From Tamarix chinensis (taxonomy: Eukaryota > Streptophyta > Magnoliopsida > Caryophyllales > Tamaricaceae): DNA of 64,000 nt. The notes under the pieces are model-generated. The model was given only the letters and a program-made list of their open reading frames with translations. It had not been told where the DNA came from and did not search any database. Made by a program: the position numbers and the translations under genes. The stretch lies in NCBI GenBank assembly GCA_030549775.1, contig CM060174.1:17409193-17473192 (forward strand), given 5' to 3'. This document shows positions 11,617-24,721 of the stretch, one piece after another (positions within the stretch are counted from its first letter, which is position 1; every line of letters begins with the position of its first letter).

Positions 11617-12630
11617 GAAATTGAAGAATATAGTACCCAAAGTTAAGACGAAGATGAAACTTTATGTGATTATGATAATGAGTATTGTTAGAAATATATA
11701 TCTTTGTCTTATTTTGGTCATAACATTAGAAATGTAATTTCATATTTTTTTGTTTTGGTAATGAAGATTGTGCACTTTAAGTTTTTAATAGTATTTATTT
11801 TTCATATGCTTAAATATACTTTATATTGTATATCTTTTAACATTTCTAATTATCATTTGCAATATGGTATGTTGAATGAAAATATAACTAATTCTAGTTT
11901 ATATGTTACTAGCCTGTCATGTCCTGTTTGGAAAAGGCATCAAGTAAGAAGAAAATAACTACAATAAGTCAGGAACAATTAGAGGTAAATATTTAATTCT
12001 TTTTTTCTTCTTTTATGTACTTTTATTTTCTTAGCAATGTAAATTGTAATTGTTAGTCAACAGTTAATTTTAATATGTTAGTTTTTGATTTCTAATTTGG
12101 ATATGGAAACATAATTAATTAGATACTAATTCAAATTTTTATGTTACTAGGTTTCCATGGTGTCTTTGAAAAAGGCATCAAGCAAGAGGAAAGTAGCTAC
12201 AAGAAGTCAAGGACAACTGGAAGTAAACTTTTTGCTATTATTGCTTTCTTGTCTTCTTTTTTTTTAGTAGTACTAAAAATGGTTGTTAGTCCATATTTCT
12301 TCATAATGTTTTGGTAATTCTTTTTATAACTAAGTGAATTCATTACTTTTGAGTTGAGCAATTGTATCCAAGCTGTTATCTAATAGTTACAAAAGATGAA
12401 AAGACATTATATGAATGGATATTATATGTATAAATGCTTCTAAGTTTCTATATGTTGTTGAATGAACACACAAAGGCCATCAATGACCATTCCCTTCACA
12501 TTAGCATCATTATCATCTTTTATTTGTTTTCAACTTTTTAATAGCCTAATTAGTTGTTGGCATGTTGTTTGTAACTAATTTTTTATGTACCTTTAAGTTG
12601 TACCAATATTAATTCATCAATATTTATGTA

Positions 12631-14760
12631 TTGTTTATGCAAGAAGTTATTTCTACATCTAGAATTCCAAAATGTCCAAATGGAGGACAATCAATTAAAG
12701 TAATAGGACATACTCCTAGGCTACAGAAATTTATCACAATCGATCCATCCACATATTCATCAATTAAGCACAAACTATTCATGACAATGTCACAAGATGA
12801 AGGATCTCCAAGAGCTAAAGTTGGTATATATTTAATTTTATGATATTTAATTACTATATTCAATAATATAAGACATAATTTTATTCTAATTTTTTATTAC
12901 ATTCAATTTATTTCAATTAGGAGGGAGAGAAAGGATAAAATATATGAAAAATACTAAGGAAACAACCATTAATAAGTTGTTCATGTTACTTAATCGTATA
13001 GGTAAGTTTAAAACCTTATTTGTAGGGTAATAGATGGTCCTATAATAAGAAGATTAATAAGGAGAAAACATTAAATGGTTAAATTTTATTATTTATATGT
13101 CTTTTAACAATATTTCTAGCATTTATCGTTATTTGTTTTTATATTTTAAGGGAAAAATCATAGACAAGAATATTTTTGCTCAAACATTAATAGCCTAAAT
13201 GAAATGATAGTGCAAGATCCTGTGAGAATTCCCAATACTGACATGTATAAGTCATGTAATTCTATATGTTATAACTATACTTTGGCATTTATAAACACCT
13301 TCTCCATGTTGAAAATGAATAAAATAAATACACTTTTATTGTTTTTGTTAGGCAAATGACATGGTCCTAGGCATATCCACTCTAACAATGTGTCATCTAT
13401 AATAAAAGTCAATGATGATTCACAAACCGAGCATGCAATTTTAGGTGACTATAACACCACAGATAAAAGAAGATTTTGAGGTACAATGCCCAAAAATGAA
13501 AAGGATCATGGATGTAACAAGACTAAAGTGATAAAGAAGGCTGAGTATGTGGATGTTAATGAACATCTTCAACTAATTAGTAATTCAGCTAGCCAATTGC
13601 CAACATTTATAGGTTGCTTGCACGGGATCCGAGGTAGTTGCTAATTGATTGTTGGGATTGGAAAAAGATGGATAGGACTTATCTAGATTCGATTTGGGAG
13701 GAAGCAAAGGTAAATTATCACAACATTTACTTTATCAAATTTCTAATTTTTGTCATATCTATTATATAGCTTTTATTTTCTATTTTATTTTCTCCCTTTA
13801 TTGATCTCTTATTATTTTCTTGAAAATCGAGAACCATATAAGTAGGCAATGGGTAAAATCCATGAAGCTTGGATAGCTCGTAAGTCTGAGTTAAAGGTGG
13901 TTCATTTTGATGGAAAAACGCACAATGAAGCAATACATTCTAGGTCAATGGAAATACTCAAGGCCATGTGGTTAGAGATGTTAAAGTTTTGGGAATCTCC
14001 AAAAAGGCAAGGTAGTGATTCCTCATTTAATTATTTCAAAAAAATAGGCTATTACTATGATACTTCTGTTAGTTTATCTTTTATACTAATATTTTTTTCC
14101 TCATATTGCTTAGGAAATAAGTTAAAGAGGGATTCACAATTATGTAAAGTCCAAAATGTGTTCATATGTTGGTTTAAAGAGCTTTGCATGCATCAAAGCA
14201 GAAGAAAATGTAGGTATATGATTAATTCATCTAGGCAAAACCAAATTTATTTTACCTTATATACTTGATATATATTTTCATATATGTTCTTTGATTAGGA
14301 AAAAAATGGGGAAAGAACCCAATGAATTGGAAATGTCGTTGAAAAATTAAGAACCAAAAAAGGGTTCTAAGCTTCATGATGCTTCTACTGCAATAAGAGT
14401 ATGTTTTCAATATATTTTAATTTTAGGTTTATATATATATATATACACACAAATATACCTCATCTATTACCCATTAATAACATTAATTTATACTTTACAA
14501 AAAGCGATTCTAGATAAGATGGTTGCACTTCCGAAAGGATCTGATGCTAATGCTCGACATAAAATATTCAAAAAGTTGGTGGGAGAAGATAGGAATGGAA
14601 ATGCAAAAAACTTTGGTATTGGGGTAAAAGTTCCACGATTCCACAAAAAAAAACCGCTTTTGAGGAGGATTGAGCTAAAAGGATCAAATTTATCTTGAGT
14701 TGAGAGGTTGGAAAAGGAACTCCTTGAGACTAAGGAACAAATAAGATACCTGACTGGTAT
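12631..14760 (+). pseudogene. second CACTA gene, Transposase_24-like (Ptta/En/Spm)
   Basis: Readable pieces occur in the order expected for the plant Transposase_24 family. They include PKCPNGGQSIKVIGHTPRLQ (from about 12669), DWKKMDRTYLDSIWEEAK (about 13657-13711), and MGKIHEAWIARKSELKVVHF through MWLEMLKFWESPKRQ (13849-14012). Next come YVKSKMCSYVGLKSFACIKA (about 14130-14200), MGKEPNELEMSLKN (about 14305-14350), and DANARHKIFKKLVGEDRNGN with FGIGVKVPRF (about 14543-14640). The last is followed by a short coiled-coil-like LEKELLETKEQ. The pieces sit in different frames and are separated by AT-rich gaps that may be introns. The protein is thought to assist transposition by binding subterminal repeats. 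That is family knowledge and not seen here. Confidence 0.8.
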
Positions 14761-14799
14761 AATGCATACATTATTAGATAATCAAGTTCCTCTCTATAT

Positions 14800-15722
14800 G
14801 TTGATGCTTTTTTTTACATTTCTTATGCAACACATCAATTTTTTTTTACTTTTATTTTCTACCACTAAAATAATGCATAAATGAATAAAAAAGAAGATTA
14901 GAGGTCACATAGTGATTTGGTTGGGTAGCTATGGTATGGTTTCACTATACCATAATGCCTAAAAGACATAAATTATGTGTTGTTATTAACTTTTTCTCCA
15001 GTCTGAGTAAAAGTATTATATATAGATACTAGTAATTACAATAACAACCAAATATCCTAAAGTAAAGTAACAATGATAATTATAATAAATTTACAAAATA
15101 GGGTAGAAAAAATGACCTTTAGTCACAAACAAGCTAAATGAATTTGTATCACCAACCATAACTAACATAATTAGTAACCATTGGCTATTGCTAAAAAAAT
15201 GTTAGACAACCAACTACCATTTTATATGTTTCACGTTACCCTAGAGATAAAATAGTATCACAGACATGTCTTACCCATCCTTTACATTCTATGATCGAAA
15301 AGTAGTATACTACTACTACACTACCGATATTGTCGAAAGCTTGACCTTAAATTTCTCATCTATTATTTTTGAATTTTCTATAATTATAGTTGAGAAGATA
15401 TACATATTATTAACATAATAACTAAGAATAGAGTGTATAATATAATCAAACTTATCATACTATTGGTATAGGTATTATGACTTGACTAGCTACAATATGT
15501 TGCATTTCTATCAAACATTCATGCATATTGTAGATTATTTCACTTATGAATATATTATGTGGCTCTCTAAATTACTGGTTACAACTTTTTTATCTCGAAC
15601 TATATAAAATATATTTTTAAGGTAATATATTATTTTTTAAAACCTTTAAAAGGCCCTCATTGTCTAGCTTTTTGATATGAATTTAGATTAATATGATTAA
15701 GTTAAATGAATATATATTTTTA
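14800..15722. other. non-coding interior of CACTA element
   Basis: AT-rich sequence between the last recognised block of the second gene and an acidic C-terminal frame. No coding motif was recognised. It could be a long intron or 3' flank of the second gene. Confidence 0.5.
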
Positions 15723-15812
15723 GGGAAAACATGTTAATGAGTATTATGAAATGGAGGATGACAAGAATGAAAAGGATTACACTAAAGATGAGAATGAAGA
15801 AGATGATGTTTG
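15723..15812 (+). pseudogene. acidic C-terminal exon-like frame in CACTA element
   Basis: A short frame reads KHVNEYYEMEDDKNEKDYTK followed by DENEEDDV and a stop. It is very acidic and may be the last exon of the second CACTA gene. No splice site was verified. Confidence 0.4.
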
Positions 15813-15837
15813 ATGCATTTTTAAAGATGATTTTGTG

Positions 15838-16035
15838 ATTCAGCTTATGAAGATGGTCGATGCTTTTGTTTGTTAACTTACGAATATGATAAATGTTTTT
15901 GTATATCAAATTATCAAGATGCTCCGTTCTTTTGTATATACGTCAGCTAATGAAGATGCTTGGATCTTTTGCTTATCAGCTCACAAAGATATTTGATACT
16001 TTCGTATGTTAGTGTATGAAGATGCTTTTTTATAA
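15838..16035 (+). repeat. CACTA subterminal repeats, AGCTTATGAAGATGCTT type
   Basis: Five or six imperfect units of about 33-37 bp contain CAGCTAATGAAGATGCT, or variants, followed by TTTTGTATATCA. Arrays of this sort near the ends of CACTA elements are the usual binding region for the element-encoded accessory protein. Confidence 0.65.
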
Positions 16036-16177
16036 TAGCTTATATTACAAGTCGTATATATAGTATTGTACTTACAAGACAATTATGTCTTTGGGAGTTA
16101 ACGACTAACTATTTTGTACTACACAATGATAATTATATATGGTGTAGTTAATTTTGTACGTTTCAGTAAAGGTTTTA

Positions 16178-16180
<3 letters not shown>

Positions 16181-16242
<62 letters not shown>

Positions 16243-16249
16243 GTATGTA
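16181..16249. repeat. (AT)n(GTAT)n microsatellite
   Basis: About 50 bp of uninterrupted AT is followed by GTATGTATGTATGTATGTA. It lies inside the 3' subterminal region of the CACTA element. Confidence 0.95.
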
Positions 16250-16309
16250 AAAGGTTAAAATATTTATAACCAATAATATATATGTTGGCAATAGTTTTTA
16301 GTAACATAT

Positions 16310-16440
16310 ATATTATTGTGATTAATACTTTTAGTCACAAGTATTGTTTTGTGGATAATAATTTTAGTTACAGATATTGTTTTGTGGCTAATACTTTTAC
16401 TTATAGATATAAGTATGGGCATAAGTTTTACTAACAGATA
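16310..16440 (+). repeat. CACTA subterminal repeats, ATTGTTTTGTGGCTAATA type
   Basis: Three to four imperfect units carry TATTGTTTTGTGGATAATA or GATATTGTTTTGTGGCTAATA followed by a variant of CTTTTAGTTACA, with a period of about 33-36 bp. This is a second subterminal array nearer the terminus. Confidence 0.7.
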
Positions 16441-16515
16441 AATACACATGAGCACTATCAATTATTCGCAACTAATCATACATATTTTACCCACAATTTT
16501 GTCACAAAAAAATTT

Positions 16516-16562
16516 CTATTGGTAAAAGCTTTTACGAATAGAAAAGTATCTTTTACCAATAG
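16516..16562. repeat. perfect 13 bp inverted repeat near CACTA 3' end
   Basis: CTATTGGTAAAAG (16516-16528) is exactly complementary to CTTTTACCAATAG (16550-16562). A palindrome AAAAGCTTTT lies at 16524-16533. The stem would be 13 bp with a loop of about 21 bases. It sits 38 bp from the element terminus. Confidence 0.9.
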
Positions 16563-16568
16563 TGATGG

Positions 16569-16600
16569 CTCTGTTAACATAAATAATTTATTTTGTAGTG
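16569..16600 (-). repeat. 3' terminal inverted repeat of CACTA element
   Basis: Read on the minus strand the end is CACTACAAAATAAATTATTT, which fits the CACTA superfamily terminus. Its partner at the 5' end was not found. Confidence 0.8.
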
Positions 16601-18049
16601 AATCACTGTCTTCATGTGATTGACCCCTACTTGATGCTTATAACTTGCTTTTGTGTAAATGGATTAATTTGAAGTATGTATGATAATGCATCACTATTAT
16701 TTGGGATTTGATCCATAGCTTATTCTACATAGATAATAGCTACTTTAGCCCTAAGTTCATTGAGACTAGCAATTATATTCTAAAGCACATTAATAGTTAA
16801 TTCATAAGACATCATTCTCTAATTAATAAGTAGAGCCAACTGAAGAAAAAATCTTATCTTTAGACTTACTAGTAAAAATGAGGATATGCAAAAACAAAAT
16901 CCAATAATGGTTGTACTTATGATAAAATTAAACTCATGTAATATGGATAAACACATCAAGCAGGGTCAAGGTTAAGAATTACAACCAACGAAAAGATTAT
17001 AAAACTAACTAGATACTCAGCAAAATTAGAGTGCAAATTTATATTACTCTTCTCCTTCTTTGAAAATCAATGAAATAATTAACTATATATGGGAATAGTT
17101 AGATTAGTAGAAAAAAATACAGAGCCCAAATAGTACCCAAAAGAAAAGGTCACATTTTGTTGGCCTGGACAAAAAAGGTGCATGGAGGGAAAAAGAGTTG
17201 TGCATGGTGTAGGTGATGGTGTTGCGAGAGTCTATTATGCTTTTCACCATCATTAAACCATCCTATGTCTATTAAATACCCAAATAGAGCAATATTAGCT
17301 ACGTGATAAAGAAAACAAAGCAAAACTAGAACAAAAACAACAACAATCACTGCCTTTTTCTATCAATCGAGCAATTAAACCTTCATTCCAAATGGGGAGA
17401 ACCCAACTAAACCTACCCGCTTCCACTAAAGGAAAGCTACTCCTTTGATATGTCGTCATACTCTATAATATAGAGCAAAAAGTGGTTAACCCTTGTGACT
17501 TATTTCATCCCAAAATCATTGTAACTATAAGAGGTTCCTACTCTACAAATTTATATGAGAATGACATCATTTCTTAGGGAAAGATCTTACAGAAACCGAG
17601 TGAGGGGGAGAAGATTGTATACAAAGATTGGGCCTCAAACTAAATGATGATTTTATATACCATGCCCTATCTTTGACAATACAGGATAAGATAATGGCAA
17701 AAATAGGGAAGAAAGTAGAAAGGTGATGACCATGGAATCATCAAAAATACTTCAAAAGGAGAAGACAAATTATCACTACTAGAAAGAGATAAATAGAAGA
17801 CAGAAGAGATCAAGAGTGAAAATGGAGTAGAAGGAAAATGTTAGTATGATTAGAAATTTTATCAAGCTTTTAAAATTGTAGATTAGGATAAGATTTTGGG
17901 CCTAATCTTAATATCTCGAATCAATCCAAAAGAGAATAAGGTAATTTAAAAAAATTTAGCCTAATATCATTCAGTCTCCAAGTAGCTATTGTATAATTAA
18001 TCTTATAACCCAAGGAATAGAGGATTGATTCAATGCCGCAAACCTAGGT
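16601..18049. other. unassigned repeat-like DNA
   Basis: No coding motif was recognised. The 17150-17350 minus-strand open frame has no family match. The 17580-17850 stretch is purine-rich, like the pyrimidine-rich zones of the LTRs in this window when reversed, so part of it may be an old minus-strand LTR. Confidence 0.4.
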
Positions 18050-20438
18050 CGAATATTATTAGGGTTTAAATGATATCATCATCAACCATGCACACACCTA
18101 AAATATGAGTATAATAATAAGTAAATTGCGTTAGTTATACATTTAAGTACCTAAGGTCCAATAACTATTATTCCATAATACTTAGATAGTACAAAAATAA
18201 AAAATACATTTAATATAATCATTAATACGAGTGTAAGATAAATTGGAATAAATAAAAATAGGGTTAGGAAGGCCTTTTATTGAGGTGGTATTAGCATCAC
18301 TTAGGTTAATTACTTAGTATACTAAGGTCTAACTAGGGCTCTAAGGTAGCTAATCTTATAGATTAAACCATTTCTAATCTTAAGGTCTTTGTCTATAAAT
18401 ATTCTTATCTTAATAGGGTTATCATAAAATATTACAAAATGAATAACAATTCCTAATTTAGCCAATCTTTTCCATCATTTATAATTTTGTAAATCAGCCA
18501 TAAGGTCAGTAATTCAAGCCAAAATTATAGTTAACATTATGGTCAACCTAAAAAAACAACTAAGGGTATTCCATGTCCGATTATTCACATTTATGCATAA
18601 TTTATTCAAAATAATAAATATGCCATTAAAACTCTAGTTTACTCAATACTATGCATTTTAATACTAAAATTCATTATAACTCCTCAATTATCAAGAAAGG
18701 GCTAATAAAATTAAAATATATACTTTAATATAAATTATTATTCTAGGAAATATTTGAAAGGGTAAAACTACCATTTCCCCCCTAAAACTTACTTAAGCCC
18801 ATTTTGCACATAAAACCCTAGTCATGCATATCTATCATTTTATAAATTGAATTATTCCTATACTCTAAATAATACAACACAAACTAATCATACGCGCTAG
18901 AAAATTATAGATTTCAAGTGTAAAGACAAAAATACTTCTAGAGCATACAAAACATAAATCACTTATAACTTTTCCAAAGATGCTCAAATGTCAACACATT
19001 ATATATCAAAAATTAAGTAAACATATGATAGGAATCTAATGGTAAGCTCAAAGATAAAAAATGAAACCTTGTATAAGAAAAATAGCCATTGATGGAGCGA
19101 CCCCTACAATGCATGCATAAATACACTTCATCAACTAACCCCATTTTAGCATGTTATTATACATATGTTGAAAATGAATACTCTAGTATACTTTTACATG
19201 ATAATGACATGGTCATAAACTTTGAAAAATTAATAATCATGTATGGTGCATTCAAGCTTTTCATCGGATTAAAAGGACTCAAAACTTACACTCAATCATA
19301 ATGTGAGAAATTCCAAACATGTTATCACATGATTTTTACACATTTAGTAGGAGCATATAAGTTACCTTTTTTCCAACAAAAGATTATAAAAATAAGAATA
19401 AAGAGCACCACAAGCCCTAAATCCCAATTAATCTTCCTTCTTTTTAAAATAGAAAGACCTAAAAAATAATTATAATATGCGAAAATAAACAACAAGACAG
19501 TAAAAATAATCATATATATATAAAATAGACCTATAACAAAGCTAAGTATAGCACAAAAAGAGGAAGAAAGAAGAAAGGATAACTCTTCAACTTTTTATGA
19601 AATTTAACACCATTATATTTAATAAGAACATGATGGGGCTAGATAAACGACTAGTAAAAGAAAATCAACCATGGAAAATGGAGAAAATAGTGATGAAGAG
19701 AGTAAGTTCTCTTAGCACCTCAAGGATAAAAGGCTAAAGATCTTTAATAATACTAGGAAATCTTCAACTAAAAGAGAGAAGAAAGGACAAAGCATAAACT
19801 CTTAAGGGTTGAATAACGAAATAAATAAGCAAATTTAGGTGCAAAGAGGTAAGTGACAATCCAAATTAGTTATGAACTGAGAGGAAAGAGTTGACAATTA
19901 GGGTTGTTTAAACCACACTTGAATGAAAAAGTGTTGGGAAATGGTATGGTGTGAAATACAACTAGTGAGAGGTAAATTGAAGTGGTTAAGGCTAAGATCC
20001 TAATTAACTAATTTTGTCTAAGTAGCAATCCAATCCATTGCGAGGGGAGGTCAGGAAAGTTCCAAATTATCAAAAAGGTTGACAAAAAAAGCCAAAACAA
20101 AACAAAAAAGCACACAAAACTAAACTCCTCCCACGAAGCACAAATGACCTACGACCTACATTTGGCCATCTACCTAACCCCCTAATGCTACTAATCTTAT
20201 CCTTGATGCTTGGTCATCAAGACAAAAAGTCCCCATCAACCATTAAACACTAAAATCCTCCTTCTACCTCTACCACTTTTAACTTAGTTAATTTAATCCA
20301 TTTAAACCCTAACCCAGGCACACTTAAATAAAAATTTAAAACATATTATAAACTTCATATTTCTATGATCAAGCTCACATAACATATCAAGTTCTAATTA
20401 TGATTTTAATTAAGGTTTATGAAAAATTAAGTAATACA
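18050..20438 (-). mobile_element. Ty3/gypsy 3' LTR, family C, minus strand
   Basis: The upper end at 20438 reads TGTATTACTTAATTTTTC on the minus strand. It is immediately preceded on that strand by a purine-rich CTTTTAAAGGGGAAGTAA, a convincing polypurine tract, which makes this the 3' LTR of a minus-strand element. Long stretches, for example 19320-19760, align by eye with 26405-26850 in the second copy (about 24722-27490). The 18320-18600 part aligns with 25520-25800 and 60740-61030. The lower boundary near 18050 is a guess. Confidence 0.6.
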
Positions 20439-20456
20439 TTACTTCCCCTTTAAAAG
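20439..20456 (-). other. polypurine tract
   Basis: Minus-strand CTTTTAAAGGGGAAGTAA directly abuts the LTR start. Such tracts prime plus-strand DNA synthesis in LTR retrotransposons. Confidence 0.65.
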
Positions 20457-21310
20457 TGACTTCATCAGTGAAGTCAACTAAAATAATATAATATCTTTAG
20501 AATTGAGGAATGCTCACAAGTTGGTGATCCAATGAGCTAAGGGTCATTTTCCCCTAAAAAGTATGAAAAATAAAATCAAACACCACTATGAAAAAACCCT
20601 AGTCAATCATCAACATGAACAAAAACCACATAAGGTATCACATACATCATGCAAGAATTCAATGATATTATAATCATACAAGAATCACATATAACAAATC
20701 ATGTTAACATTATAATTCCTCATAGAACATTAACCAAGATCACTCAAGAAAGCACTCAACACTTTCCAAATCCACAACTTCCTTCAAACTTCAAGCTATA
20801 AGCATATCCCACATAAAAAGCATAATTATATCATCCTCTATCCAATCCTACTTCTCATATAATTATATAATTAAAAAACCTCCCTATAATATTTCCCAAT
20901 TAAAGGAAACCTTATAAACAACCAAAACATTATCAATCCATTCACCTATATCATAACTCTTCAACCAACCACTAAAGACATATGTTGATATCCAATGCCC
21001 AACTCCACAAGGTAAAACACTAAAGTCAAACATTAATCAACTAGGTTTGCTACCCCCTTAGGGATATCTTAGGCTTTCCCAAAAGACAACAAGCACCTAA
21101 AGCTAATCAATCTAAACACCAACAATATTGACAACTAAGAAATCAACCCCAAGGATTAAGATAAATACTAACCAAGTTTCCTAACTCACAATTTTCATAA
21201 GAATAGTCAAGGTTTCCAAAATATATAGGAGACTTAATAACATTATGGATAGAGAATACCGAATATTATATAAGATTTGATTCTCAACAACAAAAAACAT
21301 TGATACAAAC
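20457..21310 (-). other. non-coding interior of minus-strand retroelement
   Basis: This is the region expected to be the 3' interior of the element whose 3' LTR is 18050-20438. It is AT-rich and I could read no pol motif in it, so it is either 3' untranslated DNA or too decayed. The rest of the element is not seen beyond 21310. Confidence 0.4.
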
Positions 21311-21759
21311 TATAATACCCCATATTTAATACTTAAAAGTTTTGTTATAGTAGATGAAAATGTATAAAATATTAGATGTTATATTTTAACAAACATACAG
21401 AGAGATATAACTAATATCTAACCTATGTCGCTTACAAGAGCAAAATAACTCAAAAATAAATATTAGGTGTCATAAGCACCCAACATAGCGTTAAGGAAAA
21501 AATAATAGAATACAAGAGAAGTAAAACATAAAATTTAAATAAATTTAGCAAAAGTGGTTACAACACTTGATTCCCCAAAAGGAAACAATAAGAAAAATAA
21601 ATACAACCAAGATGAAGAAAAAATTGTCTAAAGTTTATTCAGGTCAAAAGATGTGAGAGAAAATATTAGATAATCCTAACTCATAACCCCTAAGACATTT
21701 CATCAACAATACCATCAAAATAATCTTTTAATGTCACACCTACCCTTTGAATATATAAG
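21311..21759 (-). mobile_element. LTR end fragment, probable minus strand
   Basis: The plus strand reads ATAATACCCCATATTTAATA, like the reverse complement of an LTR 3' end. The fragment is interrupted at 21760 by the start of a plus-strand LTR. No other support. Confidence 0.35.
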
Positions 21760-24721
21760 TGCAATACCCTATATTTTTGAAAGATATATAAAATGGAGAA
21801 TTATTATGTTTAATAAAATTTGATTATGTTTTATCTCAATTTGGAACTATAATTGGGTTTGAGATAAAAATGAAATCAAGGAGAGCTAGGAACATTGAAT
21901 AAAATAAATTTGTGGCACACCGATTGATTAGATTTATAAAGTGATCAATTGGTTCTTTATTTTTATAAAGGGTTTTGTTTGACCAAACCGATTGACTAGT
22001 TTAGGGAATTTGATTCAGTGGTTTATAGAATATTCAACTAGTCTGGGCAAACTGATAAACTGGTTTTTCAGGATGGGTGCTTTTGAAAGCAAAATTTTTG
22101 GAGAACTTTCTTATATCAAAATGAATTATTGTTAATCAAACTTGAAGCTACTCTTGAGTGATTTTTAACCCTTTTTTTCATCTATTTGGCTTTAGTTTCT
22201 ACCTTAAATAAATTTGGTGGCTCAATTTTGATAATGGAAAGAGAGGATGAATACACTCTTATCTTCTTCTTTGTCTCCCTGTTACAGACCTTTAGAAGTA
22301 TGCTTCATTTTTAAAATTATTCTTACACAACTGAGATCTTTCCTTCTTGTGTTCGATATTTTCTTGATTAACTAGAACTATATTGTCTAGAAAAATACCA
22401 TTTGAGTACTGGAATAGAAGTTAACCTATTCTTGATAAATTTACCCGTTTAGCTTAGATTTAAATGGTAAAATTACGGTTTTCCAATATATTCTTAACCT
22501 CACTCATTCTTAAATAGATTTGTTGGTAATAAATAACTCTAATCACTCCTTCTTCTCACCTTTCTTTCAGCCTCCAAAATATTTGAGTCATCAAACACTT
22601 GTGTTACTTCCTCTCCATTTTGATATTACATTTTAATTCCAATCATTCTTTCCATCTTTTCTCTAACTCCCTCAATGTTTATCCTTAAGCATGAAAGACA
22701 TAGATGTAGGAGAAAGTTGAATTTTTTTCACCTAAATCATTCTCTATTTTTCTCTCAAGAATAGTAAGTTTTTTTTCTTTTATAATCCAAAGTTATGAAT
22801 TTTTGAAACTTATTCAATGATTTTTTTTTAGTTCTAATTTATTGTTGTTAAATGTTTAGGAAATTAAAATCTTCCATCTTGAGTATTTCCTCTTTAGTGT
22901 AAAACTTTGCTAACCATAAAAAAACTCATTTTTACCTTTGAAATGAGGCCTTAATAAGCATGTAATGTGATCTATTCTATAAAATGTTAATTTCATACGC
23001 TAGCATGAGAGTTTGGATTCTGATTGATGCAAGTTGATTTAAGTAAGAATCCTACAAAATAAGGCATGATTTTAGAGAAAATAAGGTTGATTTGCTCTAA
23101 AGTTAAGAATGATTTAGCTTATGAGCATGTTAAATACTAGTAATTTGTTAGCACATGTTATGGTTTGGAAATAGTAAGATTTTAGTGTGTGAATTACATG
23201 TAAAACATCTGATATGTGTTATTTAGGAGCAAACCAATTGACTAGTCTAGCCAAACTGATTGATTGGTACTTAGAATAATCATTAGGTTGGCCCAAATTT
23301 ATCGACTGATTGGTCTATTGTGACTTTGATTTCTCTCTATTTAAACCCATCAATAAGTTTTTCAGATGTAATTGACTGACTTGACATAATTGATCGACTT
23401 GTTATTTTGTTATTTTTGGACTTTCTCTACTTTGAGACTTTGGACGATGTTATAATACGATCCTTTAATGATGAAAGGACACATATTTCATGAATTAAAT
23501 AACCAATTAGATGGATTAAAGGGATCAAAATTCATGATATTCTATTTAGATCCATTTAAAAACTTAAATGAAAAAGTGAAAGATAATCAAGTTGTGCAAG
23601 GGGTTAGGTTACCCGATCCTTATTTAGCTACCAGGATTAGTCTACCTTCAAAAGTTAATTGGTGCCTTTAGGTAAGATCATAGTAGATCCCAAAGCCTCA
23701 CCTACTCTAGAAACTTGTGATGTACTAGGGGGTATCAATACTAAAGGGTTTAATCACCTAGGTGAGCTACTTGTCTTCAGTAGGACTTTATAACCATTAA
23801 TGTTTACTTAGCTCTAGTAAGATTTTATGTTCTCTAGTTTGGATAGGCTTCCAAAGTGTGTGAGACCATGTGGTGGTACACAATCCATTACTCAATAAAA
23901 ATAAGAGACAGGATAATGATAAAGATGTTGTCAAAGAAAAATAAAAAAGGGAAAAGGGAAAGAGTAACAATATCTTAAAAATAAATGACATAATGAATTA
24001 TGGAAGCTTGAAAAATTGACCCAATGGGAAATTATGTGAATAAATGGTGGAAGCCCTAATAAGTTGTTTGAATAACCTACTTATTAAATTTCATGTTGTT
24101 ATCCATGATGTTCATGTTATGTTCATAAGCATGATGAGTCTTAATTTGTCTGAGTTGAGTGTGGCATGAAGTCCTGATGTATTATATGGCCATGATAGAG
24201 CATGTATATCTAATTTTATAGCATAAGAATAATATATATTAGTATGATCTCAATAATATTCTAGGACTTTGTATTTTTCTATAAATCCTAGGGATATGTC
24301 CAATTTTTCAATCACCTATCTATTCGCACAAGAATAGAACCATGTGTAGGTTTTTAGAGATGGCGGATACTAGGCCTACCTCATATTTAGTTTGGGGCTA
24401 CGCCCTACTATTTTTTCTAACATTTTAATGTTGTACTTCATTTTAATATCCTCTCATGTATTTAATATTCTAGGACTATCTAGGTCCTGTTTTGTAAATA
24501 TTTTCTTTAATATCTATAAATCATGTTTCTTGCATGCTCTACTTTCATTTTGTTTTGTTTGGTCTCTTATCTTATTATCTACAATGGGATAAGTGGCTAA
24601 TGTTTATTCTATGTCAGGTGCGGCGGTAACACCTTATTATTTCCATGTATATTTATTATTTTTTCTACTTTCATAATATTTTAAAATGAAATCTTTGAGT
24701 AGTAAAAAAGGGGATGTTCTA
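21760..24721 (+). mobile_element. LTR, family A-like, plus strand
   Basis: The LTR starts TGCAATACCCTATATTTTTG at 21760 and ends AGTAGTAAAAAAGGGGATGT plus TCTA at 24721, a decayed form of the GGGGTGTTACA end. In order it has GACTAGT/GATTGG modules (21955-22080), a pyrimidine-rich zone (about 22240-22700) and a second block of modules (23225-23405). This is the family A layout. Flanking pentamers ATAAG and GTAGG agree at only three of five positions, so the target duplication is weak. The open frame at 23468-23671 has no recognisable product. Confidence 0.6.
23225..23405 (+). repeat. degenerate 20 bp-class modules in LTR
   Basis: Modules such as CCAATTGACTAGTCTAGCC and CTGATTGATTGGT recur here with irregular spacing. 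They are the same type as at 3775-4215. Confidence 0.7.

Larger units (their letters stand above)
8040..16600 (+). mobile_element. CACTA (En/Spm) DNA transposon, decayed
   Basis: Two genes typical of plant CACTA transposons are readable on the plus strand: a TNP2-type transposase (about 8088-11616) and a Transposase_24-like second gene (about 12631-14760). They are followed by AT-rich 3' subterminal repeats. The 3' end is TTATTTTGTAGTG at 16600, whose reverse complement begins CACTACAAAATAAATT, the standard terminus of the superfamily. No matching 5' CACTA end was seen between 7880 and 8090 or further upstream, so the left boundary is only where recognisable sequence starts. The next three bases on the right are AAT, and a matching left duplication could not be tested. 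Numerous stops and frameshifts show that it is inactive. Confidence 0.9.
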
